Below, one piece after another: positions 1-6,344 of a stretch of DNA of 6,512 nt (position 1 is the stretch's first letter; the number at the start of each line of letters is the position of its first letter). The notes under the pieces were generated by a model. The model did not search any database and had not been told where the DNA came from. It saw only the letters and a list, made by a program, of their open reading frames with translations. The stretch comes from Cyanobacteria bacterium M_surface_7_m2_040 (lineage in GTDB: Bacteria; Cyanobacteriota; Cyanobacteriia; PCC-6307; Cyanobiaceae): assembly GCA_016882555.1 (NCBI GenBank), contig VGPQ01000079.1, forward strand, positions 1-6,512, in the 5' to 3' direction. A program made the position numbers and the translations under genes.

Positions 1-54
1 CGCTACCTCAAGCAAGTGTTGGCGCAGCACCCACCGCTGGCGCTGGCGGCGTAG
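1..54 (+). CDS. Possible C-terminal end of an unidentified rightward gene (partial)
   Basis: Frame 1 is open from the window edge to a TAG at 52-54 and reads RYLKQVLAQHPPLALAA. The codons used (CTC, AAG, CAA, GTG, CTG, GCG) match those of neighbouring real genes, and the gap of nearly 200 bp before spsA would suit a gene end here. Only 17 residues are visible, so no family can be named. A short open run can also arise by chance in GC-rich DNA, so the call is tentative. Confidence 0.4.
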   Translation, partial: RYLKQVLAQHPPLALAA

Positions 55-247
55 ATCCGGTTGGGCTGCGTTCAGATTCCTTGACATGGGCGCCGCCCGA
101 GGCTGGCGCTTGTCGAGTGCGATCAGCCAGCTGCAGCAAGGGGTTGTGCAGCTGGGTCGGGGTTTCCGGTTCGGTTCTCCTCCGTTGGGGTGCTGCGCCA
201 GCTCGGCATCCCACGGCTAAGTAGGAACGACATGCCTCAAGGACACC
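55..247 (+). promoter_or_regulatory. Leader / intergenic region upstream of spsA
   Basis: These 193 bp carry no convincing gene. They should contain the spsA promoter. A perfect TTGACA lies at 81-86, but no acceptable -10 box follows at 16-18 bp spacing, so I do not claim that promoter. An inverted repeat at 127-155 is listed separately. AAGGA at 239-243, four bases before the ATG at 248, is a usable ribosome binding site and supports that start for spsA. Confidence 0.45.
127..155 (+). repeat. Inverted repeat / hairpin in the spsA leader
   Basis: CCAGCTGCA (127-135) is perfectly complementary to TGCAGCTGG (147-155). With one bulged G at 136, CAA (137-139) can also pair with TTG (144-146), giving a 12-pair stem closed by a GGGG loop. 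No T-run follows, so it is not a canonical intrinsic terminator. It could help end the upstream transcript, act as a 5' untranslated structure of spsA, or be a symmetric protein-binding site. The pairing is visible in the sequence; the function is not. Confidence 0.5.
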
Positions 248-2377
248 ATGGGGCTTTATCTGCTCCATCTGCATCTCCACGGTCTCTTCCGGGGTCAGGA
301 CCTGGAACTGGGCCGCGATCCCGACACCGGTGGTCAGACCGCCTATGTGCTGCAGCTGTGCAAGGCGTTGGCAGCCCGTCCGGAGGTGGAGCGGCTGGAG
401 GTGGTGACCCGGCTGATCCAGGACCGCCGTGTCTCCACCGATTACGCCCAGGTCGAGGAGGACCTGGGCTGCGACGCCCGCCTCCTGCGGCTGCCCTTCG
501 GGCCACGGCGCTACCTGCGCAAGGAACTGTTGTGGCCCTATCTCGATGAACTGGCCGATGCGCTGGTGGAACGTCTGCGCCGTCAGCAGCGCCAGCCCGA
601 CTGGATCCATGCCCACTACGCCGATGCCGGCTACGTGGGAGCGCTGCTGCAGCGGCGGCTCGGGATTCCGCTGGTGTTCACGGGTCATTCGCTCGGGCGT
701 GAAAAGCGTCGCCGTCTGATCCATGCCGGCCTGGATTCGACACAGATCGACGGGCAGTACGCCATGGCCCGGCGCATCGATGCCGAGGAACTCACCCTTG
801 CCCACAGCCAGCTGGTGATCACCAGCACCCAGCAGGAGCGCGATCAGCAGTACAGCCGCTACGGACGCTTCAACGCCGCACGGGCACGGGTGATTGCCCC
901 AGGGGTGAATGCCCGTCAGTTCCATGCACCCATCGCTGGTCAGCGGGAAAAGGGCATTGAGGCGCTGATGCTGCCCTTTCTGCGGGATCCGCTGAAGCCC
1001 CCCTTGCTGGCGATTTGCCGCGCTGATCCGCGCAAGAACATCGCCGCCCTGGTGGAGGTGTTTGGCCGCTCCGAACTGCTGCGCAGCCGCCACAACCTGG
1101 TGCTGGTGCTCGGCAGCCGCGATGACCCGCGCCAGCTCGAGAAGCCGCAGCGTGAGGTGCTGCAGCAGGTGTTCGAGCTGGTCGATCGCTTTGACCTCTA
1201 CGGCAGCGTTGCCTATCCCAAGCAGCATCAGCGCAGCCAGATCCCGGCGATCTATCGCTGGGCCGCCGGGCTCGGTGGCGTGTTCGTCAATCCTGCCCTG
1301 ACCGAGCCATTCGGCCTCACCCTGCTCGAAGCGGCCGCCAGCGGCTTGCCGTTGGTGGCCACCGATGACGGGGGACCGCGCGACATCCTGGCCCGCACCG
1401 ACAGCGGCCTGCTCGTGGATGTGTCGGATCTCGATGCGCTGCAGCAGGCGATCGAGGACAGCCTGCGCGACCCCATCCGCTGGCGCCGCTGGAGCCACAA
1501 CGGCATCGAAGCGGTGAGTCGCGCCTTCAGCTGGGATGCCCACGTCGCTCAGTACCTGGCGGAGGCGACGCGGGCAACGCAGCCGCCAACCGGGGCTTCG
1601 CCCCTGGCTCGGGAGGACGCGCAAGCTCCCCTGTTTGCCCCTGCTGCGCGCCCGGAGCGCCTGGTGGTGCTGGATCTTGACGGCAGCTTTGCGGCTCCTG
1701 ACCCCGCCAGCCTGGCTGAGCTGCACCAGCAGCTGCAGGCTGATCCTCAGCTGGCAGTGGCGGTCACCACCGGTCGGGGCATCAAGTCAGCCCGGTTGCG
1801 CTACGGCGACCTGCACCTGCCCGCGCCCCTGCTCTGGATCACCCAGGCCGGCACCGAGATTCATGTGCAGGATCGGGCTGATCGGCAGTGGCAGGAGCAG
1901 ATCGGTCGCGGCTGGGACCGCCGGGCGGTGGAGAGGGCCATGGCCGAGCTCGAACCCCGCCTCACCCGCCAACCCCTGATCGATCAGGGTCCCCTCAAGG
2001 TGAGCTACACCCTGGCTGAGCCCGATCAGGGCATCCTGCCGGTGGTGCGGCAGACCCTGCGGGCCCACGGTCTGCTGGCCCGGCCGCACCTGTTTCAGCA
2101 TTGGTACCTGGATGTGCTGCCGTTGACCGCCTCCAAGGTGGAAGCCCTGCGCTACGTGGCCCTGCGCTGGAATCTGGCCCTCGGTTCGATCCTGGTGGAG
2201 GCCAGCCAACAGGGGGATGCCGAGCTGCTGCAGGGCCTGCCGCTGGGTGTGGTGCCCGGCGACCATGACCCGGATCTGGAGCATCTGCGACAGCACCGCC
2301 GCGTGTTTTTTTCCAGCCGTCCCCAGGCCTGGGGGTTGCTGGAAGGGCTCAGACACCACCGTTTTCTGCGGCGATGA
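248..2377 (+). CDS. spsA: Sucrose-phosphate synthase, bidomain (GT4 glucosyltransferase + HAD/SPP-like domain)
   Basis: A 709-residue protein expected to make sucrose-6-phosphate from a nucleotide-glucose and fructose-6-phosphate in the cytoplasm, the committed step to sucrose, a compatible solute in cyanobacteria. The N-terminal half has the GT4 synthase marks: GRDPDTGGQ (22-30), HAHYADAG (121-128), TGHSLGR (145-151), DPRKN (260-264) and the donor-site stretch TEPFGLTLLE (352-361). A linker at about 440-468 leads to a HAD-type sucrose-phosphatase-like domain (about 470-705) with DLDG (476-479), TTGR (507-510) and a lysine in TASK (K630). The usual GDSGND motif is replaced by EASQQGD (651-657), so its first acidic residue is lost and phosphatase activity is doubtful. 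The plant-type N-terminal regulatory extension is absent. The start is supported by AAGGA four bases upstream and by immediate alignment with the family N-terminus (MGLYLLHLHLHG). No separate sucrose phosphatase gene is in the window. The synthase call is firm; activity of the second domain is open. Confidence 0.95.
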   Translation: MGLYLLHLHLHGLFRGQDLELGRDPDTGGQTAYVLQLCKALAARPEVERLEVVTRLIQDRRVSTDYAQVEEDLGCDARLLRLPFGPRRYLRKELLWPYLDELADALVERLRRQQRQPDWIHAHYADAGYVGALLQRRLGIPLVFTGHSLGREKRRRLIHAGLDSTQIDGQYAMARRIDAEELTLAHSQLVITSTQQERDQQYSRYGRFNAARARVIAPGVNARQFHAPIAGQREKGIEALMLPFLRDPLKPPLLAICRADPRKNIAALVEVFGRSELLRSRHNLVLVLGSRDDPRQLEKPQREVLQQVFELVDRFDLYGSVAYPKQHQRSQIPAIYRWAAGLGGVFVNPALTEPFGLTLLEAAASGLPLVATDDGGPRDILARTDSGLLVDVSDLDALQQAIEDSLRDPIRWRRWSHNGIEAVSRAFSWDAHVAQYLAEATRATQPPTGASPLAREDAQAPLFAPAARPERLVVLDLDGSFAAPDPASLAELHQQLQADPQLAVAVTTGRGIKSARLRYGDLHLPAPLLWITQAGTEIHVQDRADRQWQEQIGRGWDRRAVERAMAELEPRLTRQPLIDQGPLKVSYTLAEPDQGILPVVRQTLRAHGLLARPHLFQHWYLDVLPLTASKVEALRYVALRWNLALGSILVEASQQGDAELLQGLPLGVVPGDHDPDLEHLRQHRRVFFSSRPQAWGLLEGLRHHRFLRR

Positions 2378-2386
2378 GCGGGTTGA

Positions 2387-3472
2387 TCACGGGGTCGTCG
2401 TCGTGGTTTCCGCTTCGCCGGAGCCGGTGAGCGCCACCGGGTAATGGTTGTTGCTGTTGGGCATCCAATAGCTGAGGTCGTTGTGCCAGAACAGGCGCCC
2501 CGGGATCTGGGAGGTGCTCAGCTTGGTGCCGGTCATGGCCGTCAGCAGTTGGCCCAGCTCCAGCACGCTCAGGTCGGTTTTGATGTCGTCGCCGGCGATC
2601 TTGAGCAGCTGGGGCAGCTGGGCCAGGCTGGTTGGATTGGCCAGTTGGCGGAAGATCTGGTTCAGCACCAGCTTTTGGCGCTCCATCCGCCCGAGATCGC
2701 CGAGTTCGTCGTGGCGGAAGCGCAGGAAGCCCTCCAGCTGCTCGCCCTTAAGCACCTGCCTGCCGGGGTAGAGATCGATGTAGAGGCCCTGGCTGTTGTC
2801 GACGTAGACCATCCGCTTGGGCACGTCGACCTCCACGCCACCGAGGGCTTCGGCCACGCGCTGCACCGCCCGCAGGTTCACCTTGAGATAGCGATCCACC
2901 GGCCCGCCCACCAGCGGCGGCAGATCCTGGCGGATGGCCTCCAGGCCACCGAAGGCATAGAGCGCGTTGGCCTTGAGGATCCCGTAGTGGCTGCTTTCCA
3001 CAAACGTGTCACGGGGCACCTGGGTCAGCAGGGTTTTGCCGTCTTTGATCTGCACCGTGAACATCACATCGGTGCTGCCGCTGACCTTGTCGCTGCCCAG
3101 CACCAGGATGCGGCGGCCGCTGATCCCGAACGGAATCAGCTGGCTCAGGCCCTGGCCATGGGGCCACAGGCTCGCCATGGCCTTGCTGGCCAGCGGCGGC
3201 AGCGGACCCGCTAAGCCATAGCCCAGGGCCATGCCAAGGGCAAATGGCAGCAGGGGTCGGGGCCGTTTGCTGCGGCTGGCTGAGCGGGCGCGGCGGCTGC
3301 CGTTTGGCTTGGCGTTCTGCTCCTGGGTTTTGGCCTGCCGGCGGCGGCGGCGCTGCTCCAGGTCGGTCACCAGCGGTTCACCCCGCCGCCGGCGGCTCGA
3401 ATCCGGTCGGCTGGCGCGGTCCGGTCGGCGTGGCTGGGCCTGGGTCATGGTGCCGTCTGCTCGGCGCACCAT
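2387..3472 (-). CDS. LytR-CpsA-Psr (LCP) family envelope protein
   Basis: A 361-residue protein. The first ~72 residues are strongly basic and probably disordered, with Arg runs at 27-30 and 41-45. One hydrophobic segment follows (about 73-97), so it is predicted to sit in the inner membrane with the basic head in the cytoplasm and the catalytic domain in the periplasm. LCP marks in order are ILVLGSDK (122-129), STDVMF (133-138), QVPRDTF (151-157), ALGGVEVDVP (209-218), PGRQVLKGEQ (236-245) and FLRFRHDELGDLGRMERQ (249-266), including the arginines and aspartates expected to bind the polyprenyl-pyrophosphate. LCP enzymes transfer lipid-linked glycopolymers to peptidoglycan; in cyanobacteria the acceptor or polymer is not clear. 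The C-terminus ends in a run of five Thr before Pro. The start is uncertain: ATG at 3472 or ATG at 3448 (MTQAQP), neither with a strong ribosome site. It lies 55 bp downstream of purT and converges on spsA with 9 bp between stops. Confidence 0.92.
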   Translation of the reverse strand: MVRRADGTMTQAQPRRPDRASRPDSSRRRRGEPLVTDLEQRRRRRQAKTQEQNAKPNGSRRARSASRSKRPRPLLPFALGMALGYGLAGPLPPLASKAMASLWPHGQGLSQLIPFGISGRRILVLGSDKVSGSTDVMFTVQIKDGKTLLTQVPRDTFVESSHYGILKANALYAFGGLEAIRQDLPPLVGGPVDRYLKVNLRAVQRVAEALGGVEVDVPKRMVYVDNSQGLYIDLYPGRQVLKGEQLEGFLRFRHDELGDLGRMERQKLVLNQIFRQLANPTSLAQLPQLLKIAGDDIKTDLSVLELGQLLTAMTGTKLSTSQIPGRLFWHNDLSYWMPNSNNHYPVALTGSGEAETTTTTP

Positions 3473-3481
3473 AAGGAGCAG

Positions 3482-3502
3482 AACCCCTTCGCACCAGGGG
3501 TT
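3482..3502 (-). terminator. Short hairpin between purT and the LCP gene
   Basis: AACCCCT (3482-3488) and AGGGGTT (3496-3502) form a perfect 7-bp stem with a 7-base loop. It sits 25 bp past the purT stop and 9 bp before the upstream ATG of the LCP gene. On the minus strand the following bases are CTGCTCCTT, only partly T-rich, so it would be a weak terminator or an attenuator between the two genes. It may instead be a structure in the LCP gene leader. Confidence 0.4.
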
Positions 3503-3527
3503 GGGGGCAGTTTGGCGGCGGCTTGGC

Positions 3528-4724
3528 TCAGCCCTGGCCGCTGACGCGCACGCAGGCGGCCGCCTGATCAGCCCGGGTGCGGGCTTCGGCTTCGCTGCTG
3601 CCGCGCGCCAGGGCCACCCCCAGGCGCCGGTTGGGCCGGGCGTCGGGCTTGCCGAACAGCAGCACCTGGGAGTCGGGCACGGCCAGCGCTTCAGCCAGGC
3701 CCGTGTACTGCAGGTCGGTTGCGCTGCCGTTGGTCAGGATCACTCGGCTGGCGGCGGCTCCCAGGCTGCGGATCGCGGGAATCGGCAGGCCCAGCACCGC
3801 CCGCAGGTGCAGCTCAAACTCGCTCAGGTTCTGCCCCATCAGGGTCACCAGCCCGGTGTCATGGGGCCGCGGCGATAGCTCGGAGAACACCACCTCCAGC
3901 TCGCCACCCCCGCGGCGGCAGAGGAAGAACTCCACGCCAAACAGGCCGGCACCGCCGAGGTTGTCGGTGACGGTCTGGGCCATGGACTGCGCTGTCGCTA
4001 GGGCGGCGGCGGGCAGGGCCGCGGGTTGCCAGCTGCTCTGGTAGTCGCCCCGCTCCTGGATGTGGCCGATCGGAGGGCAGAACAGGGTGGGGCCGTTCCA
4101 CTGCTTGACCGTGAGCAGGGTGATCTCCAGCTCGAACTGCAGGAACTCCTCGACGATCACCCGTGCCCCGGCGCCGCGGGCACCGGCCATGGCGGCCTCC
4201 CAGGCATCGGCAATGCCGCCTTGCCCCTGCACCACGCTCTGGCCCTTGCCGCTGGAGCTCATCACCGGTTTGACCACCACCGGCCAGCCCAGGGGCTCGG
4301 CGGCGGCGGCCAGTTCGGCGGCGCTGCTGGCGTAGGCGAAGCGGGCGGTGCGCAGGCCCAGGTCGCTGGCGGCCAGATCGCGGATGCGGTCGCGGTTCAT
4401 GGTCACGGCGGTGGCCCGTGCCGTGGGGATCACGGTGATGCCTTCGGCCTCCAGCTCGGCCAGGGCATCAACAGCCAGGGCCTCGATCTCGGGGATCACC
4501 AGATCGGGCTGGTGGCGCCGCACCACGGCCTTGAGGGCGTTGGCGTCGGCCATGGCGATGACCTCGGCCGCATCGGCCACCTGCATCGCCGGGGCGCCGG
4601 CGTAGCGATCCACAGCGATCACGCGGCAGCCCAGGCGCTGGGCGGCGATGGCCACCTCCTTGCCCAGTTCGCCGCTGCCCAGCAGCATCAGGGTGCGGGG
4701 CAGGCTGGTGAAGGGTGGGGTCAT
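3528..4724 (-). CDS. purT: Formate-dependent phosphoribosylglycinamide formyltransferase (GAR transformylase 2)
   Basis: A 398-residue ATP-grasp enzyme, close to the ~392 residues usual for PurT. It uses formate and ATP to formylate glycinamide ribonucleotide in purine synthesis, an alternative to the folate-dependent PurN. The N-terminal preATP-grasp domain has GSGELGKE (16-23) and PEIEAL (78-83). The ATP-binding domain has KPVMSSSGKGQ (152-162), VEEFLQFELEITLL (191-204), GVEFFL (263-268) and SELSPRPHDTG (281-291), the acidic metal-binding and substrate-phosphate positions of the family. The C-terminal domain is complete. The frame is open upstream to an ATG at 4865, but those 47 extra residues do not look like PurT and would run through the divergent small gene. 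The ATG at 4724 (MTPPFTSLP) places the nucleotide-binding loop at the family's usual distance; an internal ATG at residue 13 is a less likely option. No strong ribosome site is seen. Confidence 0.95.
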   Translation of the reverse strand: MTPPFTSLPRTLMLLGSGELGKEVAIAAQRLGCRVIAVDRYAGAPAMQVADAAEVIAMADANALKAVVRRHQPDLVIPEIEALAVDALAELEAEGITVIPTARATAVTMNRDRIRDLAASDLGLRTARFAYASSAAELAAAAEPLGWPVVVKPVMSSSGKGQSVVQGQGGIADAWEAAMAGARGAGARVIVEEFLQFELEITLLTVKQWNGPTLFCPPIGHIQERGDYQSSWQPAALPAAALATAQSMAQTVTDNLGGAGLFGVEFFLCRRGGGELEVVFSELSPRPHDTGLVTLMGQNLSEFELHLRAVLGLPIPAIRSLGAAASRVILTNGSATDLQYTGLAEALAVPDSQVLLFGKPDARPNRRLGVALARGSSEAEARTRADQAAACVRVSGQG

Positions 4725-4785
4725 GGGCGCCGGCAGCCGGCACCTGTGGCCGGTCAGAATCGCTCGATCCTGCCGCAGTGGTTCT
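4725..4785. promoter_or_regulatory. Divergent intergenic region, purT / small membrane protein
   Basis: These 61 bp separate the purT start from the GTG start of the rightward small ORF, so they, or the adjacent coding ends, must hold the promoters of both. CAGAAT at 4755-4760 matches four of six -10 positions for the rightward gene, but no fitting -35 box is seen. GCCGGC occurs twice close together (4730-4742). No promoter is clear by eye. Confidence 0.25.
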
Positions 4786-4953
4786 GTGCTGTCAGCCCTG
4801 ACCCTGGCCATTAGCACGGCCGGCGATGCCGCCGATGGCCTGCTGTTCGGCTGGGACATCGCCACCTTTCAGAAGTGGGCCCTGATCTACCTGGGGGCGT
4901 CGTCGCTGGCCTTTGTGGTGGTGTGGATCGTGGGGTATCTGCGCAGCCGCTGA
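4786..4953 (+). CDS. Small single-span membrane protein of unknown function
   Basis: From a GTG at 4786 this encodes 55 residues. The first third, beginning MLSALTLAIS, is mildly hydrophobic. A motif-like stretch, LLFGWDIATFQKW (19-31), follows. A hydrophobic helix then runs from about 32 to 50 (ALIYLGASSLAFVVVWIVG), and the protein ends in the basic tail YLRSR. That is the pattern of a single-pass protein with a cytoplasmic C-terminus. It is not a shadow of another gene: the span falls in the gap between purT and the 78-codon gene. An in-frame ATG at 4723 would give 76 residues and has purine-rich AAGGG upstream at 4711. However, it starts inside the purT start codon region and its added residues are arginine-rich and unlike a membrane N-terminus. 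It resembles small proteins I associate with picocyanobacterial genomes; no function can be given. Confidence 0.6.
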   Translation: MLSALTLAISTAGDAADGLLFGWDIATFQKWALIYLGASSLAFVVVWIVGYLRSR

Positions 4954-4960
4954 GCTCAGC
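4949..4960. repeat. 12-bp palindrome at the convergent gene ends
   Basis: GCTGAGCTCAGC is perfectly self-complementary and overlaps the TGA of the rightward 55-codon ORF. CTGAGC (4950-4955) can alternatively pair with GCTCAG (4965-4970) around a 9-base loop, which would reach the stop of the leftward 78-codon gene. Either structure could act as a weak bidirectional terminator, but no T-run accompanies it. Confidence 0.4.
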
Positions 4961-4966
4961 TTGCGC

Positions 4967-5203
4967 TCAGGGCAGCAGTGTCAGCTGCCTCACCGGCGAT
5001 TCCTCATTGATGAAGCCGTAGGCCTCGAACACCCCGGGCTCGGCGTGGGTGATGCGCTGACCCGCGCTGTGGCGTTCGAGCACAAAGCCCTCTGTCGCCA
5101 TGCGGCGCATCAGGGCCGCCGCTTCCTCGAAGCGGGCTGCCATCGCCTCGAGGCTGGCGCAATCGGCCGTCAGGCCGGTGTCTTTCCAGGTGAAGTGGGG
5201 CAT
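4967..5203 (-). CDS. Conserved-looking 78-residue soluble protein of unknown function, downstream of mraY
   Basis: Starts at an ATG 6 bp after the mraY stop, so it is probably co-transcribed and translationally coupled. The protein opens MPHFTWKDTG. It has a predicted amphipathic helix at about 17-39 rich in Ala, Glu, Met and Arg (LEAMAARFEEAAALMRRM), then a likely beta segment GFVLERHSAGQRITH (39-53), and ends in FINEESPVRQLTLLP. There is one cysteine (C15), no signal peptide and no membrane span. The balanced composition and the tight position behind mraY argue that it is a real gene. It resembles a small hypothetical protein of picocyanobacteria from memory, but I recognise no characterised family. 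Proximity to mraY does not prove a role in cell-wall synthesis. Confidence 0.75.
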   Translation of the reverse strand: MPHFTWKDTGLTADCASLEAMAARFEEAAALMRRMATEGFVLERHSAGQRITHAEPGVFEAYGFINEESPVRQLTLLP

Positions 5204-5209
5204 GGCGGA

Positions 5210-6331
5210 TCAGGGCAGCAGCACCAATCCCAGCACCACCAGGAGCAGGCTGGTGAGCCAGAAGCGGTTCACCACGGCCACCTCGCTCAGGCCCCCCAGC
5301 TCGAAGTGGTGATGCAGCGGCGCCATGCGAAACAGGCGCCGGCCCTGACCCGTTACTGGGTTCTTGGTGGCCTTGAACACCCACACCTGCAGGATCACCG
5401 ACAGCGATTCGGCCAGGAACACCCCGCCCATCAGCAACAGCGGCCAGAGGCTGTTGGATAGCAGCCCCACCGCCGCCAGGGCCGAGCCCATGGCCAGGGA
5501 GCCGGTGTCGCCCATGAACACGCGCGCCGGGTTGTGGTTGAAGGCCAGGAACCCCAGCCAGCAGCCCGCCATGGCCGTGCAGAAAGCCGCCAGCACGGGA
5601 TCGCCCTCGTGGCCCCGCAGCATCAGCTGCAGGCCCAGGCCACTGAACACGATGGCGCCGCAACCCGCCGCCAGGCCATCCAGCCCATCGGTGAGGTTGG
5701 TGGCATTGCTCTCGGCCAGCACCACAAACAGACCCAGGGGCCAGATCAGCAGCCCCAGAGGCAGCACCCAGCCCAGGGGCAGGGCCACATCCCCGGCTTC
5801 AGCACCTCCCAGCCAACCGCCCAGGCCCGCCCAGAGCAGAAACAGCAGTGCGGCAGCGGCCTGCAGCAGCAGCTTGCCGCGCGGCGACAACCCGGTGTTG
5901 GTGCGCTTGGTGAGGCTGCGCCAGTCGTCGATGGCGCCGATCACCATGCTGGCCAGGGTGAGGGCGGCGACCCCCAGCAGGCGCGGATCCTCAGGGCTGA
6001 TCAGCCCGCCCACCAGCACCCCCACGGGTACCACCAGCAGGCCCCCCATCGTGGGGGTGCCCGCCTTGCTGTGGTGCGCCTGGGGGCCCTCGCTGCGAAT
6101 CACCTGGCCCAACTTGAGCGCCCGCAGCCGCGGCACCCCCCAGTGGCACACCGCCACACTGATGCCGGCGGCCAGCAGCAGAGGCGGTGTGAGCAGCGAA
6201 TTGGGCACCAGCAGGTCGCTGGCTAGGCAGGCCCCCAACAGCAGCAGACCCAGCAATCCGGCGCTACGACGCGGATCGCTGGGCCAGCGGATCGAGGTGA
6301 AAGCGGTGCGAGGCAGAGAAGAGGGCGGCAA
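5210..6331 (-). CDS. mraY: Phospho-N-acetylmuramoyl-pentapeptide transferase (MraY)
   Basis: An integral membrane enzyme that transfers phospho-MurNAc-pentapeptide from UDP to undecaprenyl phosphate, giving lipid I, the first membrane step of peptidoglycan synthesis. From the TTG at 6331 it has 373 residues, near the ~360 usual for the family. Signature motifs, numbered from this start, are [12 protein letters not shown] (86-97), the catalytic Asp pair in AIDDW (135-136), [10 protein letters not shown] (212-221), [11 protein letters not shown] (272-282) and PLHHHFE (338-344). Many hydrophobic segments lie between them, as expected for about ten membrane spans. The start is uncertain. An in-frame ATG at 6403 would overlap the upstream gene by 59 bp and add 24 basic, non-MraY residues. 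The TTG at 6331 lies 13 bp past that gene's stop, with AGG six bases before it, and is preferred. There is no in-frame ATG or GTG between the two. The gene is followed after 6 bp by the 78-codon gene. Confidence 0.95.
   Translation of the reverse strand: MPPSSLPRTAFTSIRWPSDPRRSAGLLGLLLLGACLASDLLVPNSLLTPPLLLAAGISVAVCHWGVPRLRALKLGQVIRSEGPQAHHSKAGTPTMGGLLVVPVGVLVGGLISPEDPRLLGVAALTLASMVIGAIDDWRSLTKRTNTGLSPRGKLLLQAAAALLFLLWAGLGGWLGGAEAGDVALPLGWVLPLGLLIWPLGLFVVLAESNATNLTDGLDGLAAGCGAIVFSGLGLQLMLRGHEGDPVLAAFCTAMAGCWLGFLAFNHNPARVFMGDTGSLAMGSALAAVGLLSNSLWPLLLMGGVFLAESLSVILQVWVFKATKNPVTGQGRRLFRMAPLHHHFELGGLSEVAVVNRFWLTSLLLVVLGLVLLP
6016..6060. repeat. 10-bp inverted repeat inside mraY
   Basis: GCACCCCCAC (6016-6025) pairs perfectly with GTGGGGGTGC (6051-6060), and one more G-C pair (6026/6050) extends the stem to 11 bp around a 23-base loop. 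On the coding strand it covers the codons of the GTPTMGG motif and the following VPVGVL segment. GC-rich codons for Gly, Thr, Pro and Val make such a repeat likely by chance, though a stable mRNA hairpin would form. Confidence 0.35.
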
Positions 6332-6344
6332 GGGCTGCCTGAGC

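Noticed and set aside
81..86. Perfect TTGACA -35 box upstream of spsA
   Set aside because: No -10-like hexamer at 16-18 bp spacing; the sequence there is GC-rich (TGGCGC). A single hexamer match is weak evidence.
61..90. T-loop-like TTCAGATTCC suggesting a tRNA
   Set aside because: No matching T-stem, acceptor stem or anticodon arm could be found around it.
8..1726. 572-codon leftward open frame running antisense to spsA
   Set aside because: It is rich in His, Gln, Ala and Gly with no recognisable domain, and it opposes the clear SpsA frame. Long antisense frames are normal in GC-rich DNA.
2444..3214. 256-codon rightward open frame antisense to the LCP gene
   Set aside because: Composition (many His, Gln, Val, Ala, Leu) is that of a reverse-complement shadow; the opposite frame has all LCP motifs.
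4026..4814. 262-codon rightward open frame antisense to purT
   Set aside because: Gly- and His-rich shadow of the PurT frame with no domain of its own.
4725..4865. 47-residue N-terminal extension of PurT from the ATG at 4865
   Set aside because: It does not resemble the family N-terminus and would overlap the divergent small ORF; starting at 4724 gives normal PurT length.
5534..6226. 230-codon rightward open frame antisense to mraY
   Set aside because: Gln/His-rich shadow; mraY is unambiguous on the other strand.
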